From Microcebus murinus (taxonomy: Eukaryota; Chordata; Mammalia; Primates; Cheirogaleidae): DNA of 64,000 bases. A program made the position numbers and the translations under genes. Of the stretch, positions 35,946 through 47,157 are shown piece by piece. The notes beneath the pieces were generated by a model. The model worked only from the letters and a program-made list of their open reading frames with translations. It made no database searches and was not told the DNA's origin. The stretch is from contig NC_134110.1 of NCBI RefSeq assembly GCF_040939455.1, forward strand, positions 99,973,001 through 100,037,000. Reading direction: 5' to 3'. The stretch's first letter is position 1; every line of letters begins with the position of its first letter.

Positions 35946-37463
35946 ATTTTAACGTTAAAATGTCTATACTACCCAAAGTGACCTACAGAGTCAATGCAAT
36001 CCCTATCAAAATACCATCATCATTTTTCACAGATATAGAAAAAATAATTTTATTCTTCATATGGAACCAGAGAAGACCCCGTATAGCAAAATGAATCCTA
36101 GGCAATAAAAACAAAATAGGAGGTATCAGTTTACCAATTTACCAGACTTCAAACTATACTACAAGGCTATAGTCATTAAAACAGCTTGGGACTGGCACAA
36201 GAACAGGGACATTGACCAGTGGAACAGAACAGAGAACCCAGATATAAAACCATCTTCATATAGTAAACTAATCTTCGACAAAGCAGACAAAAACATACAC
36301 TAGCGAAAAGAATCCTTATTCAATAAATGGTGCTGGGAAAACTGGATAGCCACATGTAGAAGACTGAATCACACCTTTCACCTCTCACAAAAATCAACTC
36401 ATGCTGGGTAACAGACTTGAACCTTAGGTATGAAACTATTAGAATTCTAGAGGAAAATGTTGGAAATACTCTTCTTGACATTGGCCTAGGCAAAGAATTT
36501 ATGAAGAAGGCCCCAAAGGCAATCACAACAGCAACTAAATAAAATAAATGGGACCTGATAAAATTAAAAAGCTTCTGCACAGCCAAAGAAACTGTCAAAA
36601 GAGCAAACAGACAACCCACAGAATGGGAGAAAATTTTCACAAGCTACATATCCAATAAAGGGCTGATAACTAGAATCTATTTAGAACTCAAGAAAATCAG
36701 CAAGAAAAAAATCAAACAACCCTATCAAAAAATGGGCAAAGGACATGAACAGAAACTTTTCAAAAGAAGACAGAATAATGGCCAACAAACATATGAAAAA
36801 ATGCTCAACATCTCTAATCATCAGGGAAATGCAAATCAAAACCACAATGAGATATCACTTAACTCCAGTGAGAATGGCCTTTATCAAAAAGTCCCAAAAC
36901 AATAAATGTTGGCGTAGATGCGGAGAGAGAGGAACACTCCTACACTGCTGGTGGGACTGCATACTAGTTCAACCTCTGTGGAAAGCAATATTGAGATACC
37001 TCAAAGCGATACAAGTAGATCTACCGTTTGATCCAGCAATTCCACTACTGGGCATCTACCCAAAAGATCAAAAGACATGTGCACTCAAATGTTTATAGCA
37101 TCACAATTCACAATTGCAAAGCTGTGGAAACAACCCAAGTGCCCATCAATTCATGAGTGGATTAATAAAATGTGGTATCTGTATACCATGGAGTACTACT
37201 CAACTTTAAGAAACAATGGTGATATAGCACCTCTTGTATTTTCCTGGATAGAGCTGGAACCCATTCTACTAAGTGAAGTATCTCAAGAATGGAAAAACCA
37301 GCACCACATGCCCTCACCAGCAAATTGGTGTTAACTGATCAACACCTAAGTGGACATATAGGAATAACATTTATCGGGTGTCAGACAGGTGGGGGGTTTG
37401 GGAGGCATGGGCAATATATGTAACTTTAACAGTTGTACCCCCATAATATGCTAAAATAAAAAA
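35946..37463 (+). mobile_element. LINE-1, 5'-truncated, younger family
   Basis: Starts at TTAAAATGTCTATACTACCC in ORF2 and runs to the 3' end (GTACCCCCATAATATGCTAAAAT, A-rich tail). It belongs to the same family as the L1 at 1-6881. The frame is broken; the open pieces are 36745-37098 and 37077-37334. It is inserted among older L1 pieces. I do not see a clean TSD. Confidence 0.9.
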
Positions 37464-38453
37464 ATTTAAGGAAACAGTTCTATTTAGAATAGTATGAAAA
37501 AGAATAAACTACTAAGAAATAGACTTAACCAAGATGTGTACACTGAAAACTATGAAACATTGCTTGAAGATATTAAAGACATAAATAAATGGAAAGATAT
37601 TCCATGCTTATGGATTGGAAGATTTAGTATTGTTAGGACTATCCAAAGCAATCTACAGATTCAATGCAATCCCACTCAAATTCCCAATGGCTTTCTTTTA
37701 GTTTATTTGTTTTTGTAGAAATGGAAAAACTCATCCTAAAATTTATATCAAATCTCAAGGGCCCCCCAAAAGACAAAACAATAGTGAAAAAAAGGTTTTT
37801 TAAACAAAAGAGTTTGAGTATTGTAAACAAGTTGGAAGACTCACACTTCCTGATTTCAAAAGTTACTACAAAGCTACAATAATCAAAACAATGTGCTATT
37901 GGCATAAGAACATATAGACCAATGGAATAGACTAGGGAGCCCAGAAATAAACTCTTGTATATATGGTCAGTTGATTTTTCAACAAGGATGCCAAGATCAT
38001 TCAATGGGGGAAAAGATAGTCTTTTTAACAAAGGTGCTGGGAAAACTGGATATTCATCTGCAAAATAATGAAGTTGGACTTTTACCTTACATTATATGCA
38101 AAAATTAGTTAAAATGAATCAAAGACCTAAATGTAAATGCTAAAACTTATAAAACTCTTAGAAGAAAACAGGAATATATTAATGACTTGAATTTGGCAAT
38201 GATTCCTAGGATATGAAACCAAAAACAAAAGCAAAAAAAAAGAAGAAGAAAAAATAGTTTAATTGGATCTCATTAAAAATTTTTGTACATCAAAGGACAC
38301 TATCAGGACAGTAAAAAGACAACCCACCGAAAGAGAGAACATATTTTCAAATTATACATCTGTTAAGAGATTGATATCCAGAATATATAAAGACCTCCAG
38401 AAACTCAGCATCAACCAAAAACCCAATTCAAAAATAGACAAAAGGCTGGGCAT
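37464..38453 (+). mobile_element. old LINE-1 ORF2 3' half, first part
   Basis: TGTGTACACTGAAAACTATG, AAAGCAATCTACAGATTCAATG and CATATAGACCAATGGAATAGAC. It continues after the nested Alus at 39128-39612, and again after the LTR complex at 40838-41165. Confidence 0.88.
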
Positions 38454-39127
38454 GGTGGCTCACACCTATAATCCTAGCACTCAGGGAGGCCGAGGAGGGC
38501 ACATCACTCAAGGTCAGGAGTTTTTTTTTTGTTTGTTTGTTTGTTTTTTTTGAGACAGAGTCTCGCTTTGTTGCCCAGGCTAGAGTGAGTGCCGTGGCGT
38601 CAGCCTAGCTCACAGCAACCTCAAACTCCTGGGCTCGAGCGATCCTTCTGTCTCAGCCTCCCGGGTAGCTGGGACTACAGGCATGCGCCACCATGCCCGG
38701 CTAATTTTTTATATATATATATCAGTTGGCCAATTAGTTTCTTTCTATTTATAGTAGAGACGAGGTCTCGCTCTTGCTCAGGCTGGTTTTGAACTCCTGA
38801 TGTTGAGCAATCCGCCCGCCTCGGCCTCCCAGAGAGCTAGGATTACAGGCGTGAGCCACCGCGCCCGGCCAAGGTCAGGAGTTTTAAACCAGCCTGAGCA
38901 AGAGAGAGATCCCGTCTCTACTGAAAAATAGAAAGAAATTAATTGGCCAACTAAAAATACATAGAAAAAATTAGCCAGGCATATTGGCGCATGCCTGTAG
39001 TCCCAGCTACTCGGGAGGCTGAGGCAGCAGGACTGCTTGAGCCGAGGAGTTTGAGGTTGCTGTGAGCTAGGCTGATGCCACGGCACTCTAGCCAGGGCAA
39101 CAGAGTAAGACTCTGTCTACAAAAAAA
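38454..39127 (+). mobile_element. outer Alu, split by an inverted Alu
   Basis: The left piece is 38454-38524 and the right piece 38871-39127, together one strepsirrhine-type dimer. Its own flanks AAAATAGACAAAA and AAAATAGACAC form the TSD in L1. Confidence 0.93.
38525..38870 (-). mobile_element. inner Alu inserted in the outer Alu
   Basis: An inverted, low-divergence Alu (CCGCGCCCGGCC end) carrying the ATATATATATCAGTTGGCCAA mid-region. The outer-Alu word AAGGTCAGGAGTTTT is duplicated at 38510 and 38871, proving a later insertion. Confidence 0.96.
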
Positions 39128-39612
39128 AAAAATAGACACAGGACTTGAATAGACATTTTTCCAAAAAGAGATATGGAAATGGCCAATACGGACATTAAAA
39201 GATGGTCAACATCACTAATCATTAGGGAAATGCAAGTTAAAACCACAATGAGATACCACTTCATACTAATCATAGGATGGCCATTATAAAAAAAAAGTGG
39301 AATACAACAAGTGTTAGTAAGATGTAGATAAATTGGAACCCTTGTGTATTGCTTACATACAGTAATGTAAAATGGTGTGCTTTTTGTGGAAAAGTTTGGT
39401 AGTTCCTCAAAAAGTTAAACTTAGCATTATTACCACATGATCCAGCAATCCCACTTCTAGGTGTATACCCAAGAGAATTAAAAGCAGGGACTCAAACATA
39501 TGGCTGTACACCAATGTTCATGGAAGCATTATTCACAATCACCGAAAAGTAAAAACAACCCAAATGTTCATCAAAACAGATGAATAAAAAAGATATGGTA
39601 TATAATATAATG
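39128..39612 (+). mobile_element. old LINE-1 3' half, second part
   Basis: ACAGGACTTGAATAGACATTTTTC, AAAACCACAATGAGATACC and CATGATCCAGCAATCCCAC. It is interrupted at about 39612 by an LTR complex. Confidence 0.88.
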
Positions 39613-40837
39613 AGGTTACTGGTCTTTATTCCCAGTTCCTAAACCCTTTGGAATCTGCTGAGTTAGGAATGTCTTTTGTATGTTAACTAACTCATAGCAG
39701 GGGGCCTCTAGATAGCTTCAGGATGGGGGCTGGTTACCAGAAGAATCAACTACAGTACTTAATCAGAGGATTAGATCTTTCAGCCCCTCCCCCAGCCTCA
39801 TGGGAGGGAAGAGGGGCTAGAGGTTTGAGTCCAGTCACCAATGGCCAATGTTGCCATGAATCATGCCCCATGAGACCTGGGTTGGTGGACATGTTGATGT
39901 GCTTGGAGGGTGGTGCACCCGGACAGGACACAGAAGCTCTGCACCTCCATCCCATACCTTGCTCTCTTCCCCTGAGTTGTATCCTTTAAAATAAAACTTA
40001 AGAATAGCACTTTCCTGAGTTCTGTGAGTTGTTCTAGCAAATTATCAGACCTGAGTGGAAGTCATGGGAATGACTAAATTGGCAGAGGTGGGGTAGCCTG
40101 TGTTAATGGAAAAAAGCCCAAACTCTGTAAAATAGTTTAAAGAGGTTTATTCTGAGCCAGTGTATCTGACCATAGCCCAGGGAGCCACATCCAAGAAGTC
40201 TTGAGTAAGTGAGGCTGTCAGGTTATGGTTGGGTTTTATACATTTTAGGGAGATAGAAATTATAGGCAAAATCATAAACCAATATGTGGAAGGTGTACAT
40301 TGGTGTGGCCCAAAAACGTGGGACATCTTGAAGGGGGGGGGGGGGGGGGCTCAAGGTTACAGGTGTGTTCAAAGATTCTTTGATTTGTAATTGAGTAAAG
40401 AAATAAAGCTTTGTCAAAAGGCTTAGAATATTTTAAGTTAAGGTAAGGATGTCTGTTAATCAGAGACAAGCCCCAATATACTCAAGAGATCTGTTAAGCA
40501 AATTGATGGCCTGCAGGTGATTTAAACTTTGCCCTACGTGGCCTTAGGTCCTGTTAATAATTCACTATCTTATTGTCACAAAGAGTCTCTTTCCTCAGTC
40601 TGTTTTAACAAAATGATCTCTGTTTTAACATTAATGCTGGTTAATTAATGTATCTAACCTCCAAAAGGGAGGGAGTATACGGAGGTGTGTCCGACCTTGT
40701 GGGACTGCACCCTTACCTTTGGGTTCTGTGTTAACTCAGAGGAGTTAGCGTCAGAATTGAATTGAATTTTAGGACATCCAGTTGGTACCGGAAGTTTGGA
40801 GAGTTGGTGTCACAATGATGTATTTAGTGTCACAAAA
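39613..40837. mobile_element. nested LTR-type repeat complex of uncertain family
   Basis: The outer unit (39613 to about 40100, and about 40700-40837) has LTR character. It starts TGAGGTTACTGGTC, has TAAAATAAAAC near 39990, TTCTGTGAGTTGTTCTAGC and AATTATCAGACCTGAG, then resumes with CTTGTGGGACTGCACCC and GTCAGAATTGAATTG. The middle (about 40100-40690) is different: AAGAGGTTTATTCTGAGCC and GGTTTTATACATTTTAGGGAG, probably a second LTR or transposon. The complex splits an L1. There are no retroviral frames. Confidence 0.6.
40333..40349 (+). repeat. poly(G) run of 17
   Basis: An uninterrupted G17 within the nested LTR-type unit. Homopolymer length should be treated as approximate. Confidence 0.9.
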
Positions 40838-41165
40838 AATACCAAATAATAATGCTAAGTGAAATAAGCCAGACACAAAACGACAAATATTGATTCCACT
40901 TATATGCGGTACCTAGAGTAGGCAAAGTCATTCTGACAGAAAGTAGAAAAATGGTTAGCAAGGGCTGAGTAGAGGAGGGAATGGAGCATTATTGTTTAAT
41001 GGGTACAGAGTGTCTGTAATGATGAAAAAGTTCTGGAACTGGATAGTGGTGATGGTTCCACAACATTTTGAATATACTCGATAGCCAGTGAACTATACAC
41101 TTTAAAATGGCAAAAATGATAAATTTAATGTTATGTATATTTTACAAAAAAGTAACATAAATATA
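40838..41165 (+). mobile_element. old LINE-1 3' end, third part
   Basis: AATGCTAAGTGAAATAAGCC, GAGTGTCTGTAATGATG and GAACTATACACTTTAAAATGGC, then the A-rich end. It continues 39128-39612. Confidence 0.82.
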
Positions 41166-41515
41166 TATTTTTAAAAATAATGATCATGTATAAAATCATA
41201 CCCCACTTACCTCTGTAAATATCTTTCAGTGGTTCATAAATGCTATCAGCTTCAGAGGGTCTCATATTTAAATCACTTAAAAGTGCATTCATAACTCTTT
41301 GAATAAAAGATGAATCCCATGAGCCATACTTGTAATAAGTAAGGGATGGGGAAGAAATTGGAAAGCTCTTTCTTATAGAATGCCAACTAATAAATGTAGA
41401 ATATGTGTCAGAAAATCACACTCTTAAACCCCTCAGAGTAATAATTTATTTATGCAAGAATCCATTTAAAGTATGCTAAAACTAGTGACCAAAGATTTGA
41501 TGAGGAACAGATATG
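41166..41515. other. no recognisable feature
   Basis: AT-rich spacer before the Tigger element. Confidence 0.5.
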
Positions 41516-42567
41516 CAGTCATGCACCACTTGATATTTCAGTTATACTATAGACCACATATATAACAGTGATCCCATAAGATTTTTTTTTTTAGTTATAA
41601 CAAAACTTTATTGTTTGTTTATACTTTGAATTTCTTTTATGAGTAGGAGTTGAACATTTTTATATGTTTGTTGATTAACTTTATTTCTTCCTGTGTTTCT
41701 TTTCATTCATTCCTTTACCCTTAAATGTTGGTCTTCAATTCAATGAATACTGTTTTAATTTTTAATTTATATGGCTTATTTATAAAATATAGATTTTATT
41801 TTTTAAAACAATTGCTGCATTTTTCTTAGGGTAATTTGATTTAAGTGACATTATTTGTGTTGTAAGGGTTTATTACAGGTTGAGCATCCCAAATCCAAAA
41901 TGCTACAAAATTAAAAACTTTGAGTGCTGACATGATGCTCAAAGGAGGATTTCAGATTTTGGATTTTCAGATTTTGGATACCCAATTAGTAAATATAATG
42001 TAAGTATGCCAAAATCCAAAAAAAAAATGCAAAATACAAAACAGTCCTGGTCTCAAGCATTTTGGATAAGAGCCACTAAACCTGTGTATTATCCAATCAA
42101 TCATCGTATTAATATTTATGCTTTTAGCTTATGTTATCTAGCAAAATATTTTATTAGTCTACAATTTGATTTCTTTATGTATAATGGTAATTTTTTTTTA
42201 ATTTTTTAATTTTTTTTTATTTTGGCATATTATGGGGGTACAGATTTTAAGGTTTCAATAAATGCCCATTTCCCCCCCCATAAGATTTTAATAGTGTATT
42301 TTTACCATATCTTTTCCATGTTTAGATATATTTAGATACACAAACACTTACCATGATGTTATAATTGCCTACAATATTTAGTACAGTGACACACTACACA
42401 AGTTCGTAGCCTATGAGCAATAGGTTGTACCATACCGCTGAGGTGTGTGGTAGCCTATACTGTCTAGGCTTTTGCAAGTACACTCTATGATATGTTTGCA
42501 GAATGATGAAATTGTCTAACAATGTATTTCTCAAAATACATCCTTGTTGTTACACAACACATGACTG
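41516..42567 (-). mobile_element. Tigger/MER2-type DNA transposon relic, internally deleted, split by L1
   Basis: The termini CAGTCATGCACCACTTGATA (left) and ACACAACACATGACTG (right) are inverted repeats. TAGCCTATGAGCAATAGGTTG, GGTAGCCTATACTGTCTAGG and ACACTTACCATGATGTTATAA match the Tigger1/MER2 5' region in reverse. The transposase part is missing. The right end is followed by TA. An L1 unit sits at 41584-42276. Confidence 0.85.
41573..42289 (-). mobile_element. short LINE-1 3' end carrying a 3' transduction
   Basis: CCCATAAGATTTT occurs at 41573-41585 and 42277-42289 (TSD). On the minus strand the insert (42276 to 41584) begins with about 60 nt of L1 3'UTR, including GTACCCCCATAATATGCC. 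An A-rich stretch follows, then about 590 nt of non-L1 sequence ending CAATAAAGTTTTGTTATAAC plus an A-run. The non-L1 part includes a fragment (about 41875-42090) of a common AT-rich DNA repeat (GGTTGAGCATCCCAAATCC). AATAAA shortly before the final A-run shows readthrough to a downstream poly(A) site. Confidence 0.8.
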
Positions 42568-42859
42568 TACATAGTCTCAAAGTATCTGTTGATGAACTTA
42601 CTCATTACAGAGGGAAAAATATTCACTTTACAGGGAAGAAACCTAGTAGATGCCCTCTTACGCAAATGATCAAAGTTACCACCACTACTGACTCAAACCA
42701 ACATTGTGTGCCTCCTGATGTGATGCCCTGCAGAGAGCCACAGCATCACTTGTCATATTTCTGGGATAATGCATAACCTGAATCAAATCATGATGAAATA
42801 TCAGGCAAAAAGAATTGAGGGCTTATCCACAAAATAAATGACCCCTCTTCTCCAAAAAG
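42568..42859. other. no recognisable feature
   Basis: An 84-codon frame at 42522-42776 overlaps the Tigger end and is not convincing. Confidence 0.5.
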
Positions 42860-43365
42860 GTCACTATCATTAAAGATATATTAACAGAAGGGCTGAGGAA
42901 TCATTCTAGATTAAAGGTGACTAAAGAAAATAGGAAAACTAAACTGCAATGTGTGACTCTGCAATGGATGGATCAAGAAGAGAAACTGATACAGACAATA
43001 TTATTGAGATAACTGGTGAAATCTAATTATGGTGTCTGTAGAATTATTATATCAGCAATAAATTTTTTGATTTTAAATCATCGTTCTGTGATTCTGAAAA
43101 TGGATAACCTCCACAGTCAAGGTAACAGTAAGGGACACGGAATTTGCAATTTACTAGCAAATGATTCAGGAGAAAAAGTATAGATATCTATGCAGAGAGA
43201 AAGAGAGAGAGGGCAAGGGATGTGTGAAGAGAATAAAACAAATGCGACAATGTGTTACATTGGTGAATCTGGGTAAAGAGAATATGAGGGTACTTTGCAC
43301 TATTATTGCAACTTTTCTGTAAGTTTGAAATTGCTTCCAAATGAAAGTTTTAAAAAAATGGGTCT
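42860..43365 (+). mobile_element. old L1-type 3'UTR (L1MC/L1ME-like)
   Basis: ATTCTAGATTAAAGGTGACTAAAG, TTATTGAGATAACTGGTGAAATC, GATTCTGAAAATGGATAACC and GCAACTTTTCTGTAAGTTTGAAATT, ending in an A-rich tail, match old L1 3'UTR sequence. Confidence 0.65.
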
Positions 43366-43939
43366 AAAAAATTTCTCATAAAACGGTGCCATGTTCATGC
43401 TTCTGGAGAGGGCCTCTCATGTCTGCATCAGGTTCTGACTGTAAACACTCCCTAAAAACGGCCAAGATCTAATACACCCTCTTTCCATTATATTTCTATA
43501 TTTAGTTATATTCCCTGACTCTTATAATTGCAATTTAAATTCAAATAGCAACGATAAAGGTCTTATCAATCGAGACAGGAAGCATTCCTGTTAGTCTGAG
43601 TATCAGGGAACAAAAAAGTTTTAAATAAAACAGTAAAACTTAGATACTGTAAAAATATTAGCATTTGCTATATTAGCATTCAATGATTTTCTTTCTTCAG
43701 TTTTTAAAATGAAATGGTTGCCCCCAATTTTCTCATTTATTTTATGATCATTTTATTTGTTCATTCTAGAAATATTTATCAATTTTGAACAAAACACTAC
43801 TCACTGCTGCAGGAGAAAAAAACCTGCAAATAATCATAAATTGACTCTTTTCATTGACAGTGAAATTAAAATGTACTTATTACATTAGAAAGTAAGGTTT
43901 ATTTATATAAAGAATATGACTGTGGGTGAGAAATGTGTA
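43366..43939. other. no recognisable feature
   Basis: AT-rich spacer upstream of the 7SK copy. Confidence 0.5.
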
Positions 43940-44212
43940 AAGAATAAAACAATAGGATGTGAGGGCGATCTGGCTGTGACATCTGTCACCCCACTAATCG
44001 CCAGGGGCCAGGGTTGATTCGGCTGATCTGACTAGCCAGGCAGGTGTCCCCTTCCTCCCTCACTGCTCCTGTGCACCCCTCCTGAAGCTGCACGCTCGGT
44101 GGAAGAGGACGACCTTCCCTGATAGAGGAAGACCATTCCTCAGTGAACGGTATACGCATAGCTGCACTCCCCTGCTAGAATCTCCAAACAAGCTCTTAAG
44201 AATAAAACAATA
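43940..44212 (+). pseudogene. RN7SK: 7SK RNA retropseudogene, 3'-truncated, with 15-bp TSD
   Basis: 43955-44197 (243 nt) matches 7SK snRNA from its first base: GGATGTGAGGGCGATCTGGC, CTGTCACCCCACTAATCGCC, GGTTGATTCGGCTGATCTG and AGAGGACGACCTTCCC, through CTCCAAACAAGCTCTT. Normal 7SK is about 330 nt, so the 3' third is missing. No poly(A) tail follows. AAGAATAAAACAATA is duplicated at 43940-43954 and 44198-44212. The copy lacks the 3' stem and terminator, and no Pol III promoter is evident in the retained flank. Confidence 0.92.
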
Positions 44213-44257
44213 AAAATCAATTTAAAATGATAAAAAAAAGTCACACATGCAATTTCG

Positions 44258-45499
44258 AAAATGAATTGCAATTCAGCTTTATTCTTATTTTATTTTATAT
44301 ACATTACACATATTGTAAATACACACTCGTAATACAAAAATCTATACAAAAACCCAAGTACTTAAACATCTATAAAAGGGAGAGGGAGATACTGCATTTG
44401 ATTTCTGACACTTTTCTGTTTAAATACTCCTTAAATTCAGTTTTCAAGAAGACAACAAATTAAAAGCCATTAATTTTTCAGAGGACTTTGTGTTCATATA
44501 AATTCATCATTCAAGTATATTTTTATTGAAACAAAAAACCATTTCTCTGGTTGCAATTTCAAACTGGATAAGCCATGATATTGAGCAAAAGCAGAGAGCT
44601 CTGCTTTTCTCAGCTTCTAACGCACGAAAGGCAGAGAAGGACAATGATTTTTAACCCAACAGTATAAAATACCATATCATAGGGCTGACAATGCACAGCA
44701 CACCCTATACTGTTTGTTTATAGGCTCTCATTAAAAATATAATAAATACTAAAAGTAACAATTAGAAATTTTACTTTTCCTAATTTTTTAAAAATTCAAT
44801 TTGAAAAACAGTACATCTTTTTCATTGTACTTGGCCCCTGGACATCATACATGAAGGAATAATTTAAACATCTGATGAACACAATATATACATAACTCCT
44901 AAAGAATTCTCATATGGTTTAATTAATTCCATTGTAATTTCTACTCAGCAGTTATCACAGCAAATATAAAGAACTTAAAAATAATATTCCTCACCACAGT
45001 ACTATCATGTTTTTCAAAAAGAAATTATTGAGGCACAAAAACCATTACATGATTTGCCCAAAACCATGAAGGGAATGAGCTAACATGAGATAAAAGCATG
45101 TTTTTATAACTTAAGTGACCACACTAAACCCTACCTTAAGCCTTCTTCTAAAATTAGCTCAGTGCAACAGATACAGAAGTTAAATGCAATATTCAGGAAT
45201 GTCTGTTTAACCTAAACTGCCATTATTAAAAAACTTAACTTTATGAATCTATATGTTTATCATACATTATTAGGAATTTATAAATAAAATATGATCATTT
45301 TCTGAATGATTAGGCATATAAGTTACTATTTGACACAATTGATTACAAAAACAAAATTGACAATACAATTTTAAAACAAATGAGTTCTATGAAAGATAAC
45401 ATGATTTTTTTAAAAAACCACTAATCATAGGACCTACAAAACTTACAAGATAGGAACCTTAGATGCAAACACATTAATATAAATATATTAAATCATCTT
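44258..45499 (-). other. TMEM68: TMEM68 3' untranslated region
   Basis: About 1.24 kb of AT-rich sequence between the stop codon and a consensus AATAAA, free of recognisable SINE or LINE insertions. This contrasts sharply with the repeat-filled surroundings and fits a constrained 3'UTR. The exact 3' end is inferred. Confidence 0.65.
44278..44283 (-). terminator. TMEM68 polyadenylation signal
   Basis: AATAAA on the minus strand, about 1.2 kb after the stop codon. Cleavage would fall near 44253-44263, about 50 bp before the 7SK copy is met. Confidence 0.6.
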
Positions 45500-45604
45500 C
45501 TAATTGACCTTTTGTTTTTTATGAAAACGTTCTAACAATGCACTCATAATGTTTCCTGGTATTCTTTGGTGCTCATCAATCAAAGCTTGAAGAGCATTCT
45601 TCGT
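45500..45604 (-). CDS. TMEM68: TMEM68 terminal coding exon
   Basis: After an acceptor TTTTCTTAACAG, the exon encodes TKNALQALIDEHQRIPGNIM, then SALLERFHKKQKVN and TAG. It starts in phase 0, matching the donor at 51315. The C-terminus is basic. Confidence 0.92.
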   Translation of the reverse strand, partial: TKNALQALIDEHQRIPGNIMSALLERFHKKQKVN

Positions 45605-45865
45605 CTGTTAAGAAAACAAAAGAAAAAACATTATTCTTTTAAGATCTCAATATACATCATTTATTTTGTAAAGATTTTCATACACTACTTCTACTTTCAA
45701 GAAGTCCTCTCTAATTTAGCCTCCACTTCCTCTCAGAATTAATGATTTCCTTCTCAGTACACCGACAGTATAATTCTTATACTTACTGTATTAAACCTTG
45801 AATTGCAGTTGTCTGCATAGCTGTTTTCTGCACCAGACTGGAAACTCCTTAAGACACATCTTAGA

Positions 45866-46168
45866 GCCAGGCACAGTGGCTCACACCTGTAATCCTAGCA
45901 CTTTGGAAGGCTGAGGCACGGTTGGAGTCAGGCATCCCTTTTTGGCCCCAGGAGTTCAAGACCAGCTTGGGCAACATAGCGAGACCTCATATCTAGCAAA
46001 AATAAGCCAGCCATGGTGAAACATTACTGTAGTCCCAGCTTCTCAGGAAACTGAGGCAGGAGGATAGCTTGAGCTCAAGAGTTTGAGGTTGCAGTGATCG
46101 CACCACTGCACTTTAAGCCTAGGCAGCAGAAGGAGATACTGCCTCAAAAAAAAAAACAAAAAAAAAAA
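45866..46168 (+). mobile_element. Alu, old, in TMEM68 intron
   Basis: GCCAGGCACAGTGGCTCAC to an A-run. CACATCTTAG flanks both sides. Opposite to gene orientation. It carries a small insertion in the left arm (GTTGGAGTCAGGCATCCC). Confidence 0.88.
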
Positions 46169-46236
46169 GCACACATCTTAGTGTTTTTCTAGCATTGAGC
46201 ACAACAGTGCCTTACACAGGATAAACACTAATATGA

Positions 46237-46674
<438 letters not shown>

Positions 46675-47157
46675 ATATAGCTGTTAATAATTATTACAGG
46701 TGTTTCAGTTATATATCCTTTTCTAAGTGCCCAAACTTGGTAAGTCCTAGTATGGCAGGGTACATTACAGTCACTCATTCCTTCTACCTAGCAGGCCCCT
46801 CTTTTCTGGGCCATCTGTAGGATGTGTGGGAACCACTTTCAAACAGAAGCTTGAAGGGCAACCTCATGGTTCTACTTCTGACCTTTCCTTCTACCATCAA
46901 ATGGCATTGCCCCACACAGGGCTCTCCTTTCATCCTGAAAGCCAGTGTGAGGAAGACATGGACAAAGCTGCAGCTGAGCCTTAGGGGAAATACAAGACGA
47001 ACAAGAAGTATATTTTACTGTGATAAACCTCTGAGATTCTGTGGCTGGTTTTTTACCCCAGCACAACCTAGCAAAGCTGACTGAATCACCCCATTTTCTC
47101 ACGTGTAAAACAGTGATAATAAGGTCCACATTATACAGTTGATGTGAAGATTAAATC

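Noticed and set aside
36745..37334. Two overlapping L1 frames as an active ORF2
   Set aside because: A frameshift separates them and the element is 5'-truncated.
43955..44197. Functional 7SK gene
   Set aside because: The 3' third is missing, there is no T-run terminator, and it is bounded by target-site duplications.
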